Shown: in pieces, positions 17,102-27,096 of the stretch
Position numbering within the stretch: the stretch's first letter is position 1
Layout: every line of letters begins with the position of its first letter
Origin: an uncultured Porticoccus sp.
Lineage (GTDB): Bacteria > Pseudomonadota > Gammaproteobacteria > Pseudomonadales > Porticoccaceae
DNA: 33,707 nt
Reading direction: 5' to 3'
Assembly (NCBI GenBank): GCA_905181945.1
Contig: CAJIZZ010000028.1
Span: 1-33,707, forward strand
Program-made: the position numbers and the translations under genes
The notes under the pieces: model-generated
What the model saw: the letters and a program-made list of their open reading frames with translations, nothing else
What the model was told of the DNA's origin: nothing
The model's database searches: none

Positions 17102-18808
17102 ATGTACATATACAACGAACAAGATCAAAAAATTATCGAGCAACGCGTCGCTCAATTTCAAGGTCAAACTGACCGTTATTTGGCCGGAAAGCTTACAAAT
17201 GAAGAATTTCTTCCTTTGCGCCTGCAAAATGGGTTGTATATTCAACGTCTAGCGCCAATGTTACGTATTGCAGTACCCTATGGCCTACTTAGTTCAGCAC
17301 AAGTGCGAAAACTAGCTCACATTACTCGAGCATATGACAAAGGTTATTGTCATATCACCACCCGCCAAAATATCCAACTAAATTGGCCCCAGCTTGAAGA
17401 TGTGCCAAAAATATTAGGGGAACTTGCTGAAGTTCAAATGCATGCAGTGCAGACAAGTGGTAATTGTATACGAAATACAACCTCTGATCAGTTTGCTGGT
17501 GTATCGCAAGATGAGCTAGAAGACCCTCGCCCATGGTGTGAAATAATCAGACAATGGTCTACCTTTCACCCAGAATTTGCATTCCTTCCGCGTAAATTTA
17601 AAATTGCCGTCTGTGGCACTGAGGGTGATCGTGCCGCCATACAAGTGCACGATATTGGCATTCAAATTGTTAAAAACAGCGCCGATGAAATCGGTTTTCA
17701 GGTGCTTGCAGGGGGCGGTTTAGGTCGCACGCCTGTTATTGGTTCAGTGATTCGCGAATTTTTGCCCCAAAAAGATCTGCTTACCTACCTTGATGCCATA
17801 CTAAGAGTCTACAATCGCCACGGAAACAGAGATAATAAATACAAAGCTAGAATTAAAATTCTGGTAAGAGCCTGGACAGCTGAAGTCTTTGCGCAAGAAG
17901 TGGAAGATGAATGGGAATACACCAAAGATACTCTTGGCAGATTAACCCAGGAGGAGATAGATAGAGTGAAGGGATTTTTTACTCAGCCACCCTATGAATC
18001 ACTTGATAACAAGATCTCAGACGAAGAATTAGCTATATTGGCAGAAAATAACATCGCATTTGGTAAATGGCTACAACGAAATACCAGAAGCCATAAAATT
18101 CCAGGGTATACCTCAGTAACACTATCACTAAAGCCTACCGGGGTTGCGCCTGGAGATGTAACTGACTCGCAGCTGGAAGTCATTGCAGATTTAGCTGACG
18201 CTTACTCGTTTGGCGAAATCAGAGCGACTCATAACCAGAATCTAGTCTTAGCTGACGTCAAAAAGTCTGATCTATTTAAGTTATGGGAAAAAGCAAAAGT
18301 TAGTGGTTTTGCTACCCCAAATATTGGCACCCTGACAGATATGATCTGTTGTCCTGGTGGTGATTTTTGCTCTCTAGCTAATGCAAAATCAATACCTATA
18401 GCAGAAGCAATCCAGCGAAAATTTGATGACATTGATTATATTTATGATTTAGGTGACCTTTCTTTGAATATCTCAGGCTGTATGAATGCATGCGGGCACC
18501 ATCATGTGGGAAATATTGGGATACTTGGGGTAGACAAAAAAGGTGCCGAGTTTTATCAAATCCAGCTCGGTGGAAATGCTGGTAGTGACACGTCTCTAGG
18601 TGGTGTCCTGGGGCCATCATTTGGCGAAAGCGAGGTCCCTGAAGTAGTAGAAAAAATTCTTACTATTTATATTGAGCAGCGCAAAGGTGATGAGTTATTC
18701 CTTGACACATATCGCCGCATAGGGGTCACCCCGTTTAAAGAAAGTGTCTACCCCAAAGACAAAAAAATATCAAATATGCATAAAGATCAAGGGCTTAAAC
18801 ATGCCTAA
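17102..18808 (+). CDS. cysI: Sulfite reductase hemoprotein (nitrite/sulfite reductase family)
   Basis: This siroheme/[4Fe-4S] enzyme reduces sulfite to sulfide in six electrons for cysteine synthesis. The two repeated ferredoxin-like/siroheme halves are present in 568 residues. The cluster cysteines are C417-x5-C423 (CCPGGDFC) and C460-x3-C464 (GCMNAC). TTRQNIQLNWP and QTSGNCIRNTTSD are siroheme-pocket blocks. The N-terminus MYIYNEQDQKIIEQRV is the usual family start, although no clear ribosome site precedes it. No CysJ flavoprotein gene is nearby, so the electron donor is probably ferredoxin or a separately encoded protein. The DUF934 gene overlaps its end. Because nitrite and sulfite reductases share this fold, the sulfite assignment rests mostly on the DUF934 neighbour. 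Confidence 0.9.
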   Translation: MYIYNEQDQKIIEQRVAQFQGQTDRYLAGKLTNEEFLPLRLQNGLYIQRLAPMLRIAVPYGLLSSAQVRKLAHITRAYDKGYCHITTRQNIQLNWPQLEDVPKILGELAEVQMHAVQTSGNCIRNTTSDQFAGVSQDELEDPRPWCEIIRQWSTFHPEFAFLPRKFKIAVCGTEGDRAAIQVHDIGIQIVKNSADEIGFQVLAGGGLGRTPVIGSVIREFLPQKDLLTYLDAILRVYNRHGNRDNKYKARIKILVRAWTAEVFAQEVEDEWEYTKDTLGRLTQEEIDRVKGFFTQPPYESLDNKISDEELAILAENNIAFGKWLQRNTRSHKIPGYTSVTLSLKPTGVAPGDVTDSQLEVIADLADAYSFGEIRATHNQNLVLADVKKSDLFKLWEKAKVSGFATPNIGTLTDMICCPGGDFCSLANAKSIPIAEAIQRKFDDIDYIYDLGDLSLNISGCMNACGHHHVGNIGILGVDKKGAEFYQIQLGGNAGSDTSLGGVLGPSFGESEVPEVVEKILTIYIEQRKGDELFLDTYRRIGVTPFKESVYPKDKKISNMHKDQGLKHA

Positions 18809-19298
18809 AATTATTAAAGATACGCAGATAGTCGATGACTCTTGGATTATCATAGAGAAAGACTTTAGCGGTCCGTTACCCTTAGGGAAGCTCTTGCTGC
18901 CAATGCAATACTGGTTAGACAACAGAGAAAGCCTCAATCTTATGATTGCCGGGCTATGGATTGATAGCGATGAAGCAGTTGAGCTAGTTGGGCATGAAGC
19001 TAACCTCTTTCCGTTAATTGCAGTTAATTTTCCAGCCTTTACTGATGGTAGAGGATTTTCTATAGGCAGGCTCCTCAGGGAGCGATACAGCTTTAATGGC
19101 CAACTACGGGCTATTGGAAACCCCATCCAAGACCAACTTTTTTATCTTAAGCGGTGCGGATTTACATCCTTCGATCTTAAAGAAGGTGCTGATTTAGAAT
19201 CAGCACTCTCATCATTTAATGATTTTGACGAAAGCTACCAAGGCGCAATTGTGCCCCCCGAACCACTGTTTCTTCTAAATTCCTCAAAAAATAATTAA
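18801..19298 (+). CDS. DUF934 family protein, sulfite-reduction associated
   Basis: The blocks LIAVNFPAFTDGRGFSIGRLLRERYSFNG and DQLFYLKRCGFTSFDL are diagnostic of DUF934, a family regularly encoded directly behind this type of cysI. Its biochemical role is unproven; the neighbourhood points to assimilatory sulfate reduction. The 165-residue start at ATG 18801 is chosen because AGGG at 18790-18793 lies seven bases upstream and the family starts with MPKII. The frame is open to a GTG at 18744 inside cysI. The first eight bases overlap the cysI 3' end, so translation is probably coupled. Confidence 0.9.
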   Translation: MPKIIKDTQIVDDSWIIIEKDFSGPLPLGKLLLPMQYWLDNRESLNLMIAGLWIDSDEAVELVGHEANLFPLIAVNFPAFTDGRGFSIGRLLRERYSFNGQLRAIGNPIQDQLFYLKRCGFTSFDLKEGADLESALSSFNDFDESYQGAIVPPEPLFLLNSSKNN

Positions 19299-19345
19299 CG
19301 CATCAAAGAATTTTCATATGTAATTGCGTTACAAGGGACACTGAC

Positions 19346-20512
19346 ATGAACGAAGCTGTATTCCAGTCGTTCTTTTTTATTTTTACCGGCTCAGCGATAG
19401 TTGCGACCATCGCCATCTATGGTCGGCAGCCACTTCTTGTTGGCTATATTGCGCTTGGAGTACTAATTGGTCCATTTGGTTTCGGCTGGGTCCCAGATAT
19501 AAACCTCCTATCCGAAATTTCAGAAATTGGTATTATTTTTCTCTTGTTTCTTCTTGGGCTAGACCTTCAGCCTCAAGCTTTAGTGTCGGCCCTGAAAAAA
19601 GTTACTGTTGTAACATTCATCAGCTCATTTATATTTTCTCTGATAGGCTATTTTATTGCACATCTGTTTCATTACAGCCCCACTGAATGTCTTGTTATTG
19701 GGGCAGCTATGATGTTTTCGAGCACTCTTATCTGCATCAAGTTACTGCCGACTACCGTTTTGCATCATCGCCATGTTGGCGAAATGATAATTGGATTGCT
19801 ATTAATGCAGGACTTTTTGGCGATCTTCGTTTTACTTATTCTGCTGAGTAGTGCAAGCGGGCAGATTGACATAACCCAAATTGGGTTAACCTTACTAACA
19901 CTACCATTGCTAGTTCTCTTCGCATGGGGTTTTGTAAAGCTAGTCTTATTGAAGCTTATTGCTAAATTTGACCAAATGGGTGAGTACATTTTTCTTTTGT
20001 CTATTGGCTGGTGCATGGGACTATCAGAAATTGCAGAGGTTTTAGGGCTATCAAGAGAGATTGGCGCATTTATAGCTGGAATAACCATTGCTTCCAGCCC
20101 CATTTCTCAACATATTGCCTTAAAGTTAAAACCGCTTCGTGATTTTTTTCTGATCATGTTTTTCTTTTCCGTAGGCGCCGGCTTTAACCTTAGTTTGCTG
20201 CCAGAAGTTGCTTTAGCCGCAGCAGTGCTGGCTGTTGCAATGCTTACAGCAAAGCCCGTCATCTTTAGATTTTTACTGGAAAAGCAAAGTGAAAAAAAAG
20301 ATCTCGCTTGGGATATAGGTTTCCGTTTGGGGCAAATTAGCGAATTTTCTCTTCTCATTGCATATGTAGCTTATAAGGCTGCTGTAATTGGAGAGCTGGC
20401 ATCGCATCTCATACAAGCAACAGCGATTTTTACATTTTTAATCTCCAGCTATATCGTTATATATAATTTTCCCAGCCCAATTGCTACAAACAGCAAGCTT
20501 AGAAGAGATTAA
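19346..20512 (+). CDS. CPA2-family monovalent cation:proton antiporter (Kef-type membrane domain)
   Basis: The 388-residue protein consists almost entirely of hydrophobic helices, I estimate ten to twelve. It has CPA2/Kef hallmarks: GRQPLLVGYIALGVLIGPFG, then EIGIIFLLFLLGLDLQP, then MMFSSTLICIKLLP, and the ion-site region LLMQDFLAIFVL. It ends after the membrane domain, so the C-terminal RCK/TrkA-N domain of KefB/KefC is absent. It probably exchanges Na+ or K+ for protons across the inner membrane; ion and direction are not determinable here. AAGGGA lies about eight bases upstream of the ATG. It follows the DUF934 gene by 47 bases on the same strand and may share its transcript. Confidence 0.9.
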   Translation: MNEAVFQSFFFIFTGSAIVATIAIYGRQPLLVGYIALGVLIGPFGFGWVPDINLLSEISEIGIIFLLFLLGLDLQPQALVSALKKVTVVTFISSFIFSLIGYFIAHLFHYSPTECLVIGAAMMFSSTLICIKLLPTTVLHHRHVGEMIIGLLLMQDFLAIFVLLILLSSASGQIDITQIGLTLLTLPLLVLFAWGFVKLVLLKLIAKFDQMGEYIFLLSIGWCMGLSEIAEVLGLSREIGAFIAGITIASSPISQHIALKLKPLRDFFLIMFFFSVGAGFNLSLLPEVALAAAVLAVAMLTAKPVIFRFLLEKQSEKKDLAWDIGFRLGQISEFSLLIAYVAYKAAVIGELASHLIQATAIFTFLISSYIVIYNFPSPIATNSKLRRD

Positions 20513-20661
20513 TTGTGGGCACCCGGCAACTTTACCAACTCTCTTCTAAAGGAAAATGGTAGTAGTTTCTTGGTGTCAAAACTGGCTTTTAAGTGGCAGC
20601 AAACTACAATCATCATTCATAATGTTGAGCATCGCAGGTTAACATAAGCAATTAAATATTT

Positions 20662-22398
20662 ATGAACATCAAAATACTACTAGATCAACATTTTAAATCA
20701 GCAATGCTGAAGGCGGGGATACCTAGAAAATGCTCTCCTAGTATTTCTGTTAGCGCAAGATCTGAATTTGGCGACTTTCAAGCAAATGGAGCAATGGCTG
20801 CAGCTAAAATCATAGGCGCCAACCCTCGCGAACTAGCATTGCAGATTCTAGACAACCTTGATCCAAGCGAAATCATCGAAAAAGTAGAAATTGCTGGACC
20901 TGGTTTTATAAATATCCATTTGTCTGCAGATTTTTTAAGCCAACAAATAACATCACTTGGTTCTGACGAATCCTTAGGTATTAGCAAACCAGCGCCTCAA
21001 AAAATAGTTATAGACTATTCTTCGCCCAATCTTGCCAAAGAAATGCATGCCGGACATCTCCGTAGCACAATCATTGGTGATGCTGTGGCTCGCACTTTAG
21101 ATTATCTAGGCCATAGTGTTATTAGACAAAACCATATGGGCGATTGGGGCACGCAGTTTGGCATGCTAATTGCGGAGTTAGAAGAGCAACTAAGCGAAGG
21201 AGAGCAAGCTCAGCTAGCTTTAGGTGATCTTGAAGTTTTTTACCAGCATTCAAAAAAACATTTCGACGAAGATAAAATTTTTGCTGATAAAGCAAGAGCT
21301 TACGTCGTAAAGCTACAATCAGGCGACAAAGACTGTCGAAAGCTCTGGCAAAAATTTATCAATATATCAATAGCTCATAGCGAAGCTATTTACCGCGATC
21401 TGAATGTAACGCTAAAATCTAACGATATCAGACCTGAAAGTTCCTATAATGACGATCTTGACAACATACTGAATGACCTAAAACATAAAAATCTTGCGGT
21501 CGAAGATCAAGGTGCGCAGGTAGTTTTTCTAGATGAGCTGGCTGATAAAAACGGTAATCCAAGTCCTGTCATTATTCAAAAATCAGGTGGCGGCTATCTA
21601 TATGCCACGACTGATTTGGCCTCACTACGCTATCGTAGTGACATTTTGCAGGCCGATAGGGTTTTATATTTTATAGATGCACGCCAATCATTGCATATGA
21701 AACAAGTGTTCGTTTTAGCAAAAAAAGCTGGCTTTGTTGCCGAGAATGTTTCTCTGGAGCATCATGCCTTTGGAACCATGATGGGTAAGGATGGGAAGCC
21801 ATTTAAAACTCGCAGCGGGGGCACGATTAAATTAACCAGTGTACTTAAGGAGGCCATTGAAAGAGCCGCCATTTTGGTAGCAGAAAAAAATCCAAATTTA
21901 CCTGAAAACGAAGTAAGCAGTATTGCCAGAAAAGTGGGTATAGGGGCAGTGAAATATGCAGACCTAAGCAAGACTAGAACCAATGATTATATTTTTGACT
22001 GGGACTCCATGCTTAGCTTTGAAGGGAACACCGCACCCTACCTTCAATACGCCTATACCAGAATTTATAGTATCTTTCAGAAAGCTGGCATCAAAAAAAA
22101 CGATATCACTGGAAGTGTCAATATAGTCGCCGAGCAGGAAAAGAATCTAGCTCTAAAGCTTCTTTGTTTCGGTGAAATCTTAGATCAAGTGGCCGACCAA
22201 GGATTCCCTCATATTCTATGCAGTTATCTTTATGAAATAGCTAGTTTATATATGGTCTTTTACGAGCACTGCCCAATACTTAAAGAGAATGTTGAACTAC
22301 AAACAAAAAATAGTCGTTTAATTCTATCTAAGATAGCATCACTTACGTTAGCGAAAGGTCTTGATCTGCTTGGTATAGAGGTTATGGAGAAAATGTAG
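20662..22398 (+). CDS. argS: Arginyl-tRNA synthetase
   Basis: ArgRS attaches arginine to tRNA-Arg. The 578-residue protein matches E. coli ArgS (577) in length. The additional N-terminal tRNA-contact domain is followed by the class I catalytic core with HIGH-equivalent [12 protein letters not shown] in [16 protein letters not shown]. The KMSKS-equivalent region is [16 protein letters not shown], without the canonical lysines as in many Arg[20 protein letters not shown] begins the anticodon-binding helical domain, ending in [13 protein letters not shown]. It is preceded by 149 bases with no clear promoter and converges with der, with only 16 bases between the stops. Confidence 0.97.
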   Translation: MNIKILLDQHFKSAMLKAGIPRKCSPSISVSARSEFGDFQANGAMAAAKIIGANPRELALQILDNLDPSEIIEKVEIAGPGFINIHLSADFLSQQITSLGSDESLGISKPAPQKIVIDYSSPNLAKEMHAGHLRSTIIGDAVARTLDYLGHSVIRQNHMGDWGTQFGMLIAELEEQLSEGEQAQLALGDLEVFYQHSKKHFDEDKIFADKARAYVVKLQSGDKDCRKLWQKFINISIAHSEAIYRDLNVTLKSNDIRPESSYNDDLDNILNDLKHKNLAVEDQGAQVVFLDELADKNGNPSPVIIQKSGGGYLYATTDLASLRYRSDILQADRVLYFIDARQSLHMKQVFVLAKKAGFVAENVSLEHHAFGTMMGKDGKPFKTRSGGTIKLTSVLKEAIERAAILVAEKNPNLPENEVSSIARKVGIGAVKYADLSKTRTNDYIFDWDSMLSFEGNTAPYLQYAYTRIYSIFQKAGIKKNDITGSVNIVAEQEKNLALKLLCFGEILDQVADQGFPHILCSYLYEIASLYMVFYEHCPILKENVELQTKNSRLILSKIASLTLAKGLDLLGIEVMEKM

Positions 22399-22414
22399 CA
22401 GCACAAGACGATCT

Positions 22415-23812
22415 TTATTTTTTCTTTTTAACGTAGCTCATTAATCTTCTTTTTTTCGATACCTGTCTAGCTGTCAACTTATTTTTTTTGCCTTCGTAAG
22501 GATTTTCACCGGATCGGTATTCAATTTTAATTGGCGTCCCGTGTAACTGAAGAGCCTTGCAGAAAGTTTTCTCTAGATAGCGACTGTAATGTTTTGGGAT
22601 TTCTTCTACTTGGTTTCCATGAATCACTATGATTGGTGGATTTTTACCACCAGCATGAGCATAACGCAGCTTAATGCGTCGGCCCCTAATCAGCGGTGGC
22701 TGATGATGGGTCACGGCATCCTGCAGAATCAAGGTCAATCTGTTGGTGCTTAACTTATCTGTTGCCGAAGCATAGGCGTTCTCTATCGATTGATACAAAT
22801 GTCCTACGCCGGTCCCATGAAGAGCAGAAATAAAATGTAAGTCAGCAAACCCTACAAAATGCAACCGACGCTCTAGCTCAGACTTAATGCGTTCTTTGTC
22901 ATAGAGGTCCAAGCCATCCCACTTGTTTACCGCTAAAACTAAGGCTCGACCTGAATCAACTATTGTGCCCATTAAGTGCATGTCTTGATCTACTAATCCT
23001 TCACGAGCATCAATAAGCAACACGACAACATTAGCGTCGTCTATAGATTGCAGGGTTTTGACAATTGAGAATTTTTCTACCGTAAGAGAGATATTCTTAC
23101 GCCGTCGAATTCCAGCAGTATCAATTAGAGTGTACTTTTTGTCTTCTCTTTCATACTCGATATAAATACTGTCTCGAGTCGTGCCAGGCTCGTCAAAAAC
23201 CACCACTCGATCTTCGCCCAAAATTCTATTTACGAGGGTGGATTTTCCAACATTAGGTCTACCTACAATAGCAATTTTGATCCCACGTTCTTTGCTATTA
23301 GGGCTATCTGCTGAATCAATCTCAGGAAACGGCTCCAAAACATCACCCATTAGCGACCTAACACCGCGCCCATGAGTTGCCGTCGTAGGGTAAACGTTCC
23401 TTAAGCCTAGCTCAAAAAATTCTGCAATAGCAACATCTGGGTTAACGCCATCTATTTTATTGGCAACCAAATAAACTATACGTTCCTGTTCTCTCAAATA
23501 CTTAGCTAGCTGCAAATCTACAGGGGTAAGGCCAGCCTTGCTGTCCACAATAAAGAGCACGGCATCAGCTTCTTTTATAGCCTGCATGGATTGCTCTGCC
23601 ATAGCAGAATCAATACCTTCCTCCGTTCCAGTGATACCGCCCGTATCTATCAGCATAAATCTTCTTCCCAGCATCTCTCCTTCACCATACTTGCGGTCAC
23701 GAGTCAGGCCAGGATAGTTAGCCACTAGAGCATCTCGGGTCTTCGTCAGCCGATTGAATAGCGTTGATTTTCCTACATTTGGACGGCCTACCAAGGCAAA
23801 TACCGGGATCAT
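22415..23812 (-). CDS. der: Ribosome-assembly GTPase Der (EngA)
   Basis: Der is an essential double-GTPase that acts in 50S subunit maturation. Two complete G domains are visible: GRPNVGKS at 9-16 with DTGG and NKID, and GRPNVGKS at 184-191 with DTAG and NKWD. A C-terminal KH-like domain contains [37 protein letters not shown]. The tail is rich in lysine and arginine ([13 protein letters not shown]), suited to rRNA contact. At 465 residues it is slightly shorter than E. coli Der (490). It lies downstream of bamB in the usual order, but a strong terminator separates them. A weak possible promoter (TTGCTG 23845-23850 and TATATT 23824-23829, minus strand, 15-base spacing) lies between. Confidence 0.97.
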   Translation of the reverse strand: MIPVFALVGRPNVGKSTLFNRLTKTRDALVANYPGLTRDRKYGEGEMLGRRFMLIDTGGITGTEEGIDSAMAEQSMQAIKEADAVLFIVDSKAGLTPVDLQLAKYLREQERIVYLVANKIDGVNPDVAIAEFFELGLRNVYPTTATHGRGVRSLMGDVLEPFPEIDSADSPNSKERGIKIAIVGRPNVGKSTLVNRILGEDRVVVFDEPGTTRDSIYIEYEREDKKYTLIDTAGIRRRKNISLTVEKFSIVKTLQSIDDANVVVLLIDAREGLVDQDMHLMGTIVDSGRALVLAVNKWDGLDLYDKERIKSELERRLHFVGFADLHFISALHGTGVGHLYQSIENAYASATDKLSTNRLTLILQDAVTHHQPPLIRGRRIKLRYAHAGGKNPPIIVIHGNQVEEIPKHYSRYLEKTFCKALQLHGTPIKIEYRSGENPYEGKKNKLTARQVSKKRRLMSYVKKKK

Positions 23813-23850
23813 TTATTTAGCTCAATATATTAATTTACTATAGTCAGCAA

Positions 23851-23886
23851 TAAAAAATGCCGCCTACTAAGAATAGAGGCGGCATT
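23851..23886 (-). terminator. Intrinsic terminator downstream of bamB
   Basis: AATGCCGCCT (23856-23865) and AGGCGGCATT (23877-23886) form a perfect ten-base-pair stem with an eleven-base loop. Read on the minus strand it is followed by a run of T (complement of 23851-23857). It starts 26 bases past the bamB stop and precedes der. Confidence 0.9.
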
Positions 23887-23911
23887 CTACACGAAAAAAA
23901 CAACGATTATA

Positions 23912-25117
23912 TTATTTCAGCTTATACGCACTAACAGCACCATCGTTGTCTAACACATAAAGAATGTCTTCATTTTCAATCATAGGGGCACTTATCCCAC
24001 GCCTATCCACTCTAGCTCGACCCAAAAAATCTCCCTCTTCTTGAGACAGGACATGTATGTATCCTTCATAATCTGCAACCAACAAATATCCACCAATAAT
24101 CAAAGGAGGGCCTAGATCCCTGTACTTCAAAGAAGCATTAACCCAAGAAATAGCCCCGCTGGCTTCATCCATTGCAACGATCTTGTCGCTTGTTTTAACG
24201 ATATAAATATGACCTTCGCCATAAGCAGGGCTAAGAACACTACTAGTATCTTGATACCACAAGGCCCCTCCAGTCTTGTCGATAGCCGCAATCCTGCCTT
24301 GATGACTTGCAGCATATACAGTATCTCCAATCAACAAAGGATCTCCGTCAATATCTACCATTTTATCTAACTCTGAACGACCCTTAGGTATCCCAATGCG
24401 GTGTTCCCATATAGTGTCTCCTGTAGCTGCAGCGAAAACATAGAGTTTACCTGTAGAGAAGCCAGCAATAACAATATTTCCCTTCACTACAGGGGTGCTT
24501 GTTCCCCGAAGCGTTAATATTGGAACCTCAACTTCATGTTGCCACCGTATCTCACCATTCTGAGCATCAAGACCATAAATACGCCCATCTTGCGATTGAG
24601 CAACAACAATATCTCCATTACCTGAGGGCGCAGAAAGGATTTCGCTAGATGTTTTCACTTGCCAGATTACAGCCCCATTGTCAGCATTAAGTGCAATAAT
24701 ATCGCCATCCTCGCTGCCAACAAAAACTTGCTCGCCACCAATGCCAACACCTCCGCCTAAAGGAAGGTCTAGATCTACCTTCCATATTGTTTTACCGGAA
24801 ATGGCATCAAGAGAAACCACAAGACCGTTTTTATCAGCAACGTAGATTTTATCTTCTGAGAAAACAGGTCTTAGGCCGAATCCAACCGCATCATAGCTTC
24901 CAACTACACTCGAAGACCATAATTTCACCAGGCTTACTTTTTGATCCACATCAAACAACTTAGTGGGCTTTGATTTCTGTATTGCTGCCTCTTCTTCTGG
25001 ATGGTCATACCCAGGGACCAACTCCTCAATAGCCTGCCATTGTTCTTGTGCGGTAGACCACAGACCACAGCCCGTCAACATAACCATAATAATGGCAAGC
25101 AATCCTATCTTTATCAA
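23912..25117 (-). CDS. bamB: Outer membrane protein assembly factor BamB (lipoprotein)
   Basis: BamB is the eight-bladed beta-propeller lipoprotein of the BAM complex that inserts beta-barrel proteins into the outer membrane. A lipoprotein signal peptide ends in the lipobox L-T-G-C with the lipidated cysteine at residue 17. PQQ-like propeller repeats follow, such as YVADKNGLVVSLDAISGKTIW and VFVGSEDGDIIALNADNGAVIW, to a total of 401 residues (E. coli 392). The start is a TTG at 25117. GGAG lies seven bases upstream (complement of 25125-25128), it overlaps the yfgM TGA as TTGA, and the next in-frame ATG would destroy the signal peptide. A strong terminator follows. Confidence 0.96.
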   Translation of the reverse strand: MIKIGLLAIIMVMLTGCGLWSTAQEQWQAIEELVPGYDHPEEEAAIQKSKPTKLFDVDQKVSLVKLWSSSVVGSYDAVGFGLRPVFSEDKIYVADKNGLVVSLDAISGKTIWKVDLDLPLGGGVGIGGEQVFVGSEDGDIIALNADNGAVIWQVKTSSEILSAPSGNGDIVVAQSQDGRIYGLDAQNGEIRWQHEVEVPILTLRGTSTPVVKGNIVIAGFSTGKLYVFAAATGDTIWEHRIGIPKGRSELDKMVDIDGDPLLIGDTVYAASHQGRIAAIDKTGGALWYQDTSSVLSPAYGEGHIYIVKTSDKIVAMDEASGAISWVNASLKYRDLGPPLIIGGYLLVADYEGYIHVLSQEEGDFLGRARVDRRGISAPMIENEDILYVLDNDGAVSAYKLK

Positions 25118-25809
25118 TTCTCTTCTCCAGAGGAATTTTTATCTATATTAGATGTGGCAGGGGTTACCTGATTGAGTTTTAGCTTAAGAATCTGAACATG
25201 AGAGCTGTCATGCTCCAAAGACTGATCCAAAGACTGCAAATAAAACTTATATGCAGAAACTTCATCTTTTTTCATTAGATGGAAGTCACCCTGGGCCTCG
25301 GAATAAGCAGAAGCCATGGTGCCGGCATCAGTATCGTCTATCATAGCCAATGCAAGATCTATATTTCCCCGCGAAGCCTCAATTCTTGCTAGACGAAGCT
25401 TTATAACAAGTTCTAGCCCTTCATCCGCATCATTTAATGCCCACTTCAGCTCCCTGGCTGCTTCATCTAAATCATTTTTTTCAACAAAAATTTTCGCCAT
25501 AAGAAGCGCAGCATAACGTGCGTATTGACTACCACTAAAAGAATCTTTCAGCTGGGAGGCCAGCCCTTCGGCTAACTTATACTCAGTATCATTTAGTGTT
25601 TGATCGGGGGAAACCAGTGCAACTTCCATCATTTGCTGATATAACACTGATGCCTCTTCTGCTTGGCTCTGCTGTCTCTCTTTATAAAAAACTGAGCCAA
25701 AATAGCCCCCTACCGAAAGAGTAACAACAGTAATGGCAACAACTCCATACTCCCGCCACCATTTCTTTAAATTCTCCAACTGTTCTTCATCACTAAGATG
25801 CTCTGCCAC
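25114..25809 (-). CDS. yfgM: YfgM-like inner-membrane TPR protein
   Basis: YfgM is a single-pass inner-membrane protein associated with the SecYEG translocon and the PpiD chaperone. The 231-residue product has the N-terminal signature HLSDEEQLENLKKWWREYGVV, a transmembrane helix at about residues 22-42, and a periplasmic TPR-like helical domain (DUF2133/TPR_21 type). The latter has repeats such as YAALLMAKIFVEKNDLDEAARELKWAL. Position between hisS and bamB is the conserved order. It overlaps bamB by four bases and starts 12 bases after hisS ends. Confidence 0.93.
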   Translation of the reverse strand: MAEHLSDEEQLENLKKWWREYGVVAITVVTLSVGGYFGSVFYKERQQSQAEEASVLYQQMMEVALVSPDQTLNDTEYKLAEGLASQLKDSFSGSQYARYAALLMAKIFVEKNDLDEAARELKWALNDADEGLELVIKLRLARIEASRGNIDLALAMIDDTDAGTMASAYSEAQGDFHLMKKDEVSAYKFYLQSLDQSLEHDSSHVQILKLKLNQVTPATSNIDKNSSGEEN

Positions 25810-25821
25810 ACTTATTCCCCA

Positions 25822-27096
25822 TTAGTTAATTTTAATATTCAACAGCTCAATCAATTCGTCCACAGAAACTGACATCTGAGGCCTGTCCTCACGAAGAAAT
25901 TTAACAGTTAAATTGCCTTCAGCCACCTCATCTTCACCAACAATTAAAGCCACTATGGCTCCACTTTTGTCAGCTTTTTTCATTTGATTTTTAAGACTGC
26001 CGCCACCACAATGATTCTGCAACCTTAAGGCTGGGCAGGATCTTCTGATCATCTGCCCTAACTCAAGTACTTTTATTCCTACGTCACCAACAGGGATAAG
26101 ATACGCATCTACCTGTCGCGCGATACTATCAGGCAACGTGGCTGCTACGTCAAGAAGCAAAGCCAACCGCTCCACCCCCATAGCCAGACCTATTGCTGGG
26201 GTGCTCTTGCCCCCTAGCTGCTCAACCAGCCCATCATACCGGCCCCCTGCACAAATTGTGCCCTGTGAGCCTAATAGGCTAGTAACCCATTCGAAAACTG
26301 TCTTGCCGTAGTAATCCAACCCCCTAACTAATCTCTTGTTGATTACATATGACACGCCGAGTGTATCAAGAATTAAGCAAAGTTTTTCAAAATGTTGTAG
26401 GGATGCATCATCCAAAAAGTCATGTAAATCTGGCGCTTTATTCAACAATAATTGTATTTCTGGATTCTTACTATCAAGTATACGCATTGGATTTGTATGC
26501 AACCGACGTTGACTATCTTCATCTAGCTGATCTTTCTTTTCCTCCAAATAAGAGACTAGCGCTTCACGATAAGCATCCCTTGACTGGGCAGTTCCCAGCG
26601 AGTTCAATTGAAGCGTAACTGCATCTGCTAGGCCTAGTATTTGCCATAACTGCGAGATCATTAAAATAAGCTCTGCATCTATATCAGGACCGTCAAGGCC
26701 AAAAACTTCCACCCCTATCTGTTGGAATTGTCGTAAGCGCCCTTTTTGTGGTCTCTCATGGCGAAACATTGGTCCTTGATACCATAAGCGCTGCACTTGA
26801 TTGAAGATAAGGCCATGCTCTTCGCAAGCCCTAACACAACCAGCTGTACCTTCTGGACGCAATGAGAGGCTATCGCCGTTGCGGTCATCAAAAGAGTACA
26901 TTTCTTTCTCAACAATATCGGTAACTTCACCTATGGTTCTCTTGAAAAGATCCGTTGACTCTAGGAGAGGAAACCGTATCTCCCTATAACCATATTGTGA
27001 CAATAACTTGAATATTGAACTTTCTAAATATTGCCAACAGGCAGAATCGCCTGGCAGCAAATCGTTCATGCCTCGGATTGATTGAATTTTCTTCAT
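25822..27096 (-). CDS. hisS: Histidyl-tRNA synthetase
   Basis: HisRS charges tRNA-His. The 424-residue protein equals E. coli HisS in length. Class II motifs are visible. Motif 1 follows [12 protein letters not shown], motif 2 is [28 protein letters not shown], and the histidine-specific segments are [16 protein letters not shown] and [15 protein letters not shown]. Motif 3 lies at [12 protein letters not shown]. The C-terminal anticodon-binding domain ends the protein. Its ATG overlaps the ispG stop as ATGA, so the two are coupled. Confidence 0.98.
   Translation of the reverse strand: MKKIQSIRGMNDLLPGDSACWQYLESSIFKLLSQYGYREIRFPLLESTDLFKRTIGEVTDIVEKEMYSFDDRNGDSLSLRPEGTAGCVRACEEHGLIFNQVQRLWYQGPMFRHERPQKGRLRQFQQIGVEVFGLDGPDIDAELILMISQLWQILGLADAVTLQLNSLGTAQSRDAYREALVSYLEEKKDQLDEDSQRRLHTNPMRILDSKNPEIQLLLNKAPDLHDFLDDASLQHFEKLCLILDTLGVSYVINKRLVRGLDYYGKTVFEWVTSLLGSQGTICAGGRYDGLVEQLGGKSTPAIGLAMGVERLALLLDVAATLPDSIARQVDAYLIPVGDVGIKVLELGQMIRRSCPALRLQNHCGGGSLKNQMKKADKSGAIVALIVGEDEVAEGNLTVKFLREDRPQMSVSVDELIELLNIKIN

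Noticed and set aside
20556-20642. A 28-residue frame with AAAGGA before its ATG, upstream of argS
   Set aside because: The ribosome site is too close to the ATG, the product has no recognisable pattern, and 28 residues is within chance expectation.
22403-22430. Possible terminator for argS (AAGA-CGA-TCTT followed by a T-rich run)
   Set aside because: The stem is only four pairs and the T-rich run lies in the der coding end, where it encodes lysines.
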